A DNA stretch of 64,000 nt, taken from Ardenticatenaceae bacterium (GTDB lineage Bacteria > Chloroflexota > Anaerolineae > Promineifilales > Promineifilaceae). The stretch covers positions 190,828-254,827 of the forward strand of contig JACKBT010000002.1 in NCBI GenBank assembly GCA_020634415.1, in the 5' to 3' direction. The position numbers were made by a program, and so were the translations under genes. This document shows positions 58,873-64,000 of the stretch, one piece after another; the stretch's first letter is position 1, and every line of letters begins with the position of its first letter. A model generated the notes under the pieces. It did not search any database, was not told where the DNA came from, and saw only the letters and a program-made list of their open reading frames with translations.

Positions 58873-60178
58873 CCGTCCCTCCCGCCCCGCCCCGCCACCA
58901 GCCCAATCGCAAAACAGTTGGTTCTTACCCTCCCTATTCGTCCTGCTCTTTCTCTACTGGCTCTTTGCCCGCTCCATGGAACGCATAGATTTGAGCCAGT
59001 CCAGCGAACTCCTCAGCGGGCTGCCCCCTGCCTTTGTGATGGTGGCCGAACTCTTTCACTGGCGCGTCCTGCGCCACATCGTGCCCGTAGCCGCTGGTTA
59101 CTACTTAGCCTATGGTGCCGCCGTCAGCCTGGTGCGCCGCCTGTACGATCTGCCCGACCAGGCAGCGGCGTGGCTGTTCCTAAGCCGTCTGCGCACGATG
59201 GGCGGGGCAATGATGGAAAAGCCAATCCCCCTCCGCGCCAACCTGATCGAGGAGATACGGAACGAGCTGCCCGTGCTGCGCGTTGGCGGGCCAGGGCAAG
59301 TCAGGCTTTCTCCTGGGGAAGTGGCTGTTACCGAACAAAACGGCCGTATCTTCCGCGTCCTCCCCCCCGGCATCCACCGTCTGGCCCGCTTTGAATACAT
59401 CCATACCATCCTCAGCCTGCGCGAACAAGAACGGTTCATCGAAGAAATCCCCCTCGTCACCCGCGAAGGCATCGAGCTAAAAGCCGATGTCAGCCTCGGC
59501 TACCGCATCAGCCTGGGCAGCGACCTGCCCACCCGCGCCAAACCCTTCCCCTACGACGAAGAAGCAGTGAAAACGGCCGCTTACGACCAAACCGTCACCC
59601 CCTTCGGCCTCTCCACCTGGGAAGACACCCCCGCCAACATCGCCCGAAGCGAACTCAAAAAGATCATCGCCAAATATCGCCTGGACGAAATTTTGCAGCT
59701 AGAAGACAGCATAGACGACCCCCATCTGGTCATTCGCAGCGAATTGGAACGGCGCACCCGTCTCATCTTAATGGACAAAGGCATTGACCTGGTTTCACTG
59801 CATGTAGGACGCTTAAAATTCCCAACGGCCGTTACCGAACAATACATCAAATATTGGCAGTCCCAATGGGACATCAAAGCCAAACTCAGCATCGCCGACG
59901 GCGATGCTCGCGCCCTCGAAGAAGTCGAAATCGCCCGCGCCGAAGCCGAAGTCACCATGATCCAGGCCATTGTCGAAGGCGTGCGCCGCGCCCAACAAGA
60001 CGGCCACACCAGCACCGTGCGCGAAATCGTCGCCATGCGCCTCATCGAAGCCATGGAAAAAGTCGCCCGACAATCCCAAAACGTCGAGACGCTGCCCAGC
60101 GGGTTGCTGCCCCGCCTTAACCAAATGCGCCGCGAACTACAGCCCGGCCATCCCCCCTCCGAGGATCAGCGCGAATGA
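58865..60178 (+). CDS. SPFH/Band 7 membrane protein, paralog
   Basis: 437 residues with an N-terminal helix (about 20-38), a second segment at 65-90, SPFH domain about 140-360 and coil (ADGDARALEEVEIARAEAEVTMIQAIVEG). Same architecture as the gene before it, so the pair arose by duplication and probably forms a hetero-oligomer. ATGA overlap with the next gene. Confidence 0.8.
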   Translation: MFNRPSRPAPPPAQSQNSWFLPSLFVLLFLYWLFARSMERIDLSQSSELLSGLPPAFVMVAELFHWRVLRHIVPVAAGYYLAYGAAVSLVRRLYDLPDQAAAWLFLSRLRTMGGAMMEKPIPLRANLIEEIRNELPVLRVGGPGQVRLSPGEVAVTEQNGRIFRVLPPGIHRLARFEYIHTILSLREQERFIEEIPLVTREGIELKADVSLGYRISLGSDLPTRAKPFPYDEEAVKTAAYDQTVTPFGLSTWEDTPANIARSELKKIIAKYRLDEILQLEDSIDDPHLVIRSELERRTRLILMDKGIDLVSLHVGRLKFPTAVTEQYIKYWQSQWDIKAKLSIADGDARALEEVEIARAEAEVTMIQAIVEGVRRAQQDGHTSTVREIVAMRLIEAMEKVARQSQNVETLPSGLLPRLNQMRRELQPGHPPSEDQRE

Positions 60179-61338
60179 GCGAAGCCATTCACCCCCCTGC
60201 CCGCCCCCACATCCTGCACGCGGGGCGCATCTTAGAGGAACTCCTCAACATCCTCTATCCACCGCCGCCCAACCCCGACATCATCACCTTGCAAGATGTT
60301 CTCAATCGCTATCGCCTGACCGGCTTAGGCGTACCCGCCATTACAGCTTTACAGCAAGCCCAGCGCATCCTACGCGCCACCAAAGACTACGACCAGATTG
60401 GCTTGTGCGAATTCCACATCGGCCTCATTTATTTGCATTGGGGGCACTGCCTGGCGGCCGCCCAACAGTTTGCCGAAGCCCGCCGCCAATGGTCATTCGC
60501 GGACAAAACAGCCTCTGTCTGCCTGTCTTATTACGCCCAGGGCTATGGGCAAAATCTGGCCCTGCACTATGAACCAGCTATGGGCTGTTATCACAAAGCT
60601 GAACAATCACTGCCCCGCCTAAAACTAGCCCCGCCTTCAGACAGGCTGGGTGAGTTTGTGGCGCGGCTGACGGAACTGCTATACGGAGCACAACAAAGCC
60701 TACGGGAAAAGATGTGGCCGCCGGATGAACCCGAAAGAGACACGCATGGCGAATCCCATAATGGGCAAACGGCCGTTCCCCCACCGCCCCAACAAGAAAC
60801 GGCCGATTCCCCACCACCCGAATCAGCCCCCCCGCCGCCGCCACCCGAAAACATCGTTTTTGAGGCCCCTACACCACAAATAGCCCACCCCCATTCAGCA
60901 TCACACCCCTTTGTCCCCCCCCCCATTGTTCAGTCCGGGGCGGCAACCCCCGCCTCTGTCCTGATACCCATAAAAGAATCCTACGTCTGGTACAGAGTAA
61001 CAGAGCGAGAAGGCAATTTTCTACCCCACATCCGCCATGGCGGCTGGCTGTTAGTAGATACACAAATGCGTGATAGATATCAAAAAGATGATTTAATTAT
61101 TATTGGTGGAGATACAGATCTAACTCAGGGAAGCATTCAAGTTAAACCTTACATACAAGTTCCTGCTTATAAACGTATTTTTTTAAGCCGTGTGCAGCGT
61201 ATGGAAGGTTCATTTATCCGCGATAAAACGGGAAAAGTTGCCTTTACTTCCGGAATCAAGCAAGACTCGGTAACTATGGAATTTGTGCTGGGTATTGTGC
61301 TCGGCTTTTGGTTAAATCCACAGCAAATCGGGGTCTGA
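60175..61338 (+). CDS. TPR protein with S24-like C-terminal domain
   Basis: 387 residues. TPR-like helices (about 50-170: ALQQAQRILRATKDYDQIGLCEFHIGLIYLHWGHCLAAAQQFAEARRQW), a Pro/Ala-rich linker (190-255), and a C-terminal strand-rich domain (about 270-375) resembling the LexA/S24 fold (FLPHIRHGGWLLVDTQMRDRYQKDDLIIIGGD) but with no recognised catalytic Ser-Lys. The 3' third is much more AT-rich and uses codons unlike its neighbours, so the domain may be a recent acquisition. It follows the SPFH pair in an ATGA overlap. Confidence 0.7.
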   Translation: MSEAIHPPARPHILHAGRILEELLNILYPPPPNPDIITLQDVLNRYRLTGLGVPAITALQQAQRILRATKDYDQIGLCEFHIGLIYLHWGHCLAAAQQFAEARRQWSFADKTASVCLSYYAQGYGQNLALHYEPAMGCYHKAEQSLPRLKLAPPSDRLGEFVARLTELLYGAQQSLREKMWPPDEPERDTHGESHNGQTAVPPPPQQETADSPPPESAPPPPPPENIVFEAPTPQIAHPHSASHPFVPPPIVQSGAATPASVLIPIKESYVWYRVTEREGNFLPHIRHGGWLLVDTQMRDRYQKDDLIIIGGDTDLTQGSIQVKPYIQVPAYKRIFLSRVQRMEGSFIRDKTGKVAFTSGIKQDSVTMEFVLGIVLGFWLNPQQIGV

Positions 61339-61368
61339 CAACGCAAGGAAGGCGACAAGGAGAGGCGA

Positions 61369-62298
61369 ATGAGCGAAAGTATTTTAGTCATCGGTGCGAT
61401 TTTATTAGATACAAAAGGCAAACCCCGCGCAGGACTGGAACCCGGCACATCCAATCCAGCCGGCATCCGCTCCACACGGGGGGGAACGGCACGGAACGTG
61501 GCCGAGAACCTGGCCCTATTGGGCGCAGAGGTGACGCTGCTTTCGGCTGTGGGCGACGATGTAACCGGACAGCGGCTCCTGGCACAAACGGCCGAATCCG
61601 GAGTCAACCTCGACAACGTCCTCACCATCGAAGGCGAGAACACCGGTGCCTACATCGCCATCCTCGACCCCGACGGCTCCTTGTCCGTCGCCCTGGATGA
61701 TGTAGACGTAATGCGCCACATCACCCCAGAATACCTATACGAACACGAAGACCTCTTCGCCGCCGCCGGCATGATCGTCATGGATGGTAGCCTGAGCGAA
61801 GAGACAATGGAAACAGTGGTAGCCCTGGCCTTGCAATACCAAAAACAGCTCTGTGCCGATCCGTCATCGGCGCGGCTGGCTTATAAATTACGGCCGTATT
61901 TCCCCCACCTGCACCTCATCGTCCCCAACGAAGTAGAAGCCGCCGAACTGTGCGACGTAGATTACGAAGAAGACGACCCCGAATTCAGCCTGGAACTAGC
62001 CCGTCAACTCGTCAAAATGGGGGTCGAAATCGCCGTCATCACCCTCTCCGACTTCGGCATCAACTACGTCACCTCCGACGAGACCGGCAACATCCCCGCC
62101 AAATACAGCGAGATGGTAGACAGCACCGGCACAGGCGATGCTGTTACCGCCGCCATCATCTTCGGCCTCATCAACGAACTGCCCACCATCGAAGCCCTGC
62201 GTCTGGGTGTCGCCGCTGCCGGTCTCACCCTGCAAACGGCCGAAACCGTCGTCCCCGACCTCAGCCTCGACATGCTCTACGAACATCTCATTGTATAA
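61369..62298 (+). CDS. PfkB-family sugar/nucleoside kinase
   Basis: 309 residues. N-terminal GAILLDTKGKP, TRGGTARNVAENLALLGAEVTLLSAVGDD (substrate loop), and the C-terminal catalytic signature DSTGTGDAVTAAIIFGL, where GTGD supplies the base. This is the ribokinase/PfkB family, closest in look to pseudouridine or carbohydrate kinases. Read rightward after the SPFH operon. Confidence 0.9.
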   Translation: MSESILVIGAILLDTKGKPRAGLEPGTSNPAGIRSTRGGTARNVAENLALLGAEVTLLSAVGDDVTGQRLLAQTAESGVNLDNVLTIEGENTGAYIAILDPDGSLSVALDDVDVMRHITPEYLYEHEDLFAAAGMIVMDGSLSEETMETVVALALQYQKQLCADPSSARLAYKLRPYFPHLHLIVPNEVEAAELCDVDYEEDDPEFSLELARQLVKMGVEIAVITLSDFGINYVTSDETGNIPAKYSEMVDSTGTGDAVTAAIIFGLINELPTIEALRLGVAAAGLTLQTAETVVPDLSLDMLYEHLIV

Positions 62299-62301
62299 AG
62301 T

Positions 62302-62352
62302 AGCAGGCAGCAGGTAGCAAGTAAGAAGTGCTGCCTGCCACCTGCTACTTCC
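62302..62352. repeat. Host intergenic inverted repeat (CAGGTAGCAAGT type)
   Basis: AGTAGCAGG and CCTGCTACT flank a purine-rich loop. A related sequence occurs in the gap 56222-56280 on the other side of the prophage, so this looks like a dispersed host repeat unit, perhaps a REP-type element or terminator. Confidence 0.5.
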
Positions 62353-62362
62353 ACCTGCGACT

Positions 62363-63028
62363 ATGAACAACTGGCTCGGTCTCCTCATCTGTTTCCTCTA
62401 CATTTTTGGCATTATTGGTCTGGCCGAAGGGCTGCGCCGTTGGCGTGGTTACAGCAGCGGCTTTACCCGCAAAGTTATCCACATCGGCGTAGGCATGATG
62501 AGTTGGGCACTCCACTTCCTCTTCGACAGCCCCTGGTTTTTTATAGCCGCCTGCGCCACCTTCATGATCCTGAACTTTCTCGACTGGCGCTACGGCTTTG
62601 TGGCCGCTATGTCCAGCGGCGACCGCTCCAATTTAGGCACAGTCTATTTCCCGCTCGCGGCAGCCGTAGTAGCCTACATCTTTTGGGACACACCGCCGCT
62701 CATGGTAGCCGCCCTCATGCCCTTAACCTGGGGCGATGGGCTGGCCCCGGTTGTAGGCCGGGCTTACGGCCGTAATCACTACACCGTCTACACCAGCAGC
62801 CGCACCCTGGAAGGCTCGGCCGGCTTCTTTGTCTTCTGTTTCCTATTCACCTGGCTGGCCCTCTGGCTCATCGGTGGCTCGCCCGCTATCGCCCCAGCCA
62901 CGGCCGTTCTCCCCGCCCTCGTCATCACCATCATCACCACCCTCATCGAGGCCATTTCCATTTGGGGTTTAGATAATTTAACGATAACGGCCGTTGCCAT
63001 CCTCATCCTCCAATACTGGCCCTTTTAG
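62363..63028 (+). CDS. Phytol/dolichol-kinase-like membrane enzyme
   Basis: 221 residues with about six membrane helices. TRKVIHIGVGMM (about 35-46), the charged pocket LDWRYGFVAAMSSGDRSNLGTVYF and WGDGLAPVVGRAYGRNHY (about 128-145) match CTP-dependent polyprenol/phytol/dolichol kinases. Probably phosphorylates an isoprenoid alcohol in lipid metabolism. Confidence 0.8.
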   Translation: MNNWLGLLICFLYIFGIIGLAEGLRRWRGYSSGFTRKVIHIGVGMMSWALHFLFDSPWFFIAACATFMILNFLDWRYGFVAAMSSGDRSNLGTVYFPLAAAVVAYIFWDTPPLMVAALMPLTWGDGLAPVVGRAYGRNHYTVYTSSRTLEGSAGFFVFCFLFTWLALWLIGGSPAIAPATAVLPALVITIITTLIEAISIWGLDNLTITAVAILILQYWPF

Positions 63029-63063
63029 TAAGCGTTCATTATTAACATAGCGTTTTTGGAGAT

Positions 63064-63104
63064 TGGGGACTAGAGACTGGAGACTGGTTAGTCTCTAGTC
63101 CCCA
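63064..63104. terminator. Host hairpin repeat, possible terminator
   Basis: TGGGGACTAGAGACT (63064-63078) and its complement (63090-63104) form a 15-bp stem, with GGAGACTGGTT between. It separates the kinase from the MFS gene and has no strong T-run. Confidence 0.5.
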
Positions 63105-63155
63105 GTCTCCCAATAATATTTACAAACAATCACACAACCACCTGAGAAAACCCCC

Positions 63156-64000
63156 ATGATAACCGAAAAATCCCGCAGCTTCCGCCTCACCCTCTTTGGC
63201 ATGTTATATTTCGTTCAGGGCATCATCGTCGCCTTCACCGGCAACTTCGCCAAACCCTACCTCAACGACTACGGCATAGATGCGGACCTCATCGGCCTCC
63301 TCTTCACCCTGCTCCTTGTCCCCTTCATCTTCAAAATCTTCTACGGCATGTTAAGCGACCGTGTGAACCTATGGGGGCGCGGCCATCGGCTGCCCTACAT
63401 CGTCCTGGCCCTCCTCATCAGCATGGCAGGCATCTTCCTGGCTGGCTTCGTCAACCCCAGCACCCACTACAGCCTCTTCCTCATCCTCATCGTCCTGGCC
63501 TCCTTCGCCGTCGCCCTCTTCGACACCACCGCCGATGCCCTGGCCGTAGACATCACCCCCGAAGCCGAACAAGGCCAACTACAAAGCGTCATGACCAGCG
63601 GCCGGGCCATCGGCATCATCCTCATGTCCCTACTCATCGGCTGGATCGCCACCGCCCTCGGCTACTTATGGGTTTACATCATCATCGCCATCGCCATGGG
63701 CCTGCCCCTCTTTTGGGTGCTGCAAGTGCAAGAACCACCCCGCGATCCGGCCAAAGCCGCCTTTGAATGGCGGGCCTTTCGCGCCCTCCTCCGCCCCAGC
63801 TACCTCATCTTCGCCGCTTATGGCGTTCTCTCCTGGGTTGCTTACCAGGGCATCGAAGGGCTGGTCACTTTTTATATGAGCGAGGAGTTACAGGCTGTGG
63901 AAACGCAAATCGGCACGTATGGCGCGTTGAAGGGCATCGGCACGGTCTTGGGCGCACTGGCCACAAGCTGGCTGATCGGCCGTTTTGGGCAGCGCACCGT
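63156..64000 (+). CDS. MFS transporter, truncated by window end
   Basis: From ATG 63156 (MITEKSRSFRLTLFGMLYFV) to the right edge, 281 codons without a stop. Several hydrophobic helices and the loop MLSDRVNLWGRGHRLPY, a variant of the MFS G-x-x-x-D-R motif between helices 2 and 3, are visible. Long enough to cover about eight helices. It is on the host side; substrate unknown. Confidence 0.82.
   Translation, partial: MITEKSRSFRLTLFGMLYFVQGIIVAFTGNFAKPYLNDYGIDADLIGLLFTLLLVPFIFKIFYGMLSDRVNLWGRGHRLPYIVLALLISMAGIFLAGFVNPSTHYSLFLILIVLASFAVALFDTTADALAVDITPEAEQGQLQSVMTSGRAIGIILMSLLIGWIATALGYLWVYIIIAIAMGLPLFWVLQVQEPPRDPAKAAFEWRAFRALLRPSYLIFAAYGVLSWVAYQGIEGLVTFYMSEELQAVETQIGTYGALKGIGTVLGALATSWLIGRFGQRT

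Overview
The window looks like a piece of a Chloroflexota-type bacterial chromosome. This is an inference from Thr/Pro-rich anchored surface proteins, paired SPFH proteins and the general gene content; no rRNA is present to prove it. The chromosome is interrupted by one complete-looking siphovirus prophage. Host DNA occupies positions 1 to about 3204 (a heterodimeric ABC exporter read leftward, the first gene truncated by the window edge) and about 56148 to 64000 (tRNA-Val, an SDR-type reductase, an operon of two SPFH proteins with a TPR/S24-like protein, a PfkB kinase, a phytol/dolichol-kinase-like membrane enzyme, and an MFS transporter truncated by the right edge).

The prophage is bounded by a 53-bp perfect direct repeat (3205-3257 and 56095-56147). 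The repeat is the 3' part of a tRNA-Val(GAC) gene whose intact copy sits at 56103-56176 on the minus strand. Excision would release a circle of 52,890 bp. A tyrosine integrase lies at the left end and its stop codon falls inside the att core. Rightward early genes (4377-14374) include a putative replication initiator with five internal iterons, a LysR-like HTH protein, a ParM-like actin, a cold-shock/zinc-ribbon fusion, a MazG-like enzyme, a ParR-like protein, a DUF3102-like protein and a HerA-like ATPase. They meet the leftward late genes head-on at 14371-14374.

The leftward late block runs from about 54.7 kb down to 14.4 kb. From upstream to downstream it holds small regulatory and DNA-metabolism proteins, a ParB-like/DNA methyltransferase, a terminase whose ATPase and nuclease are encoded by separate genes, portal, a 1747-residue MuF protein fused to several enzyme-like domains, scaffold, decoration protein, major capsid, connectors, major tail protein, frameshifted tail chaperones, tape measure, tail tip and repetitive fibres. 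A plus-strand cassette (32817-34867), with its own promoter and palindromic operator and flanked by terminators, interrupts the late block. No endolysin or holin could be recognised.

The strongest genome-scale signal is the palindrome ACGGCCGT, usually AACGGCCGTT. It occurs roughly 115-120 times by eye in 64 kb, in all reading frames and in both host and prophage, where about one copy would be expected by chance. Other notable signals are DNA-level repeat arrays buried in two early genes, two candidate programmed -1 frameshifts, and a shared operator at two phage promoters.
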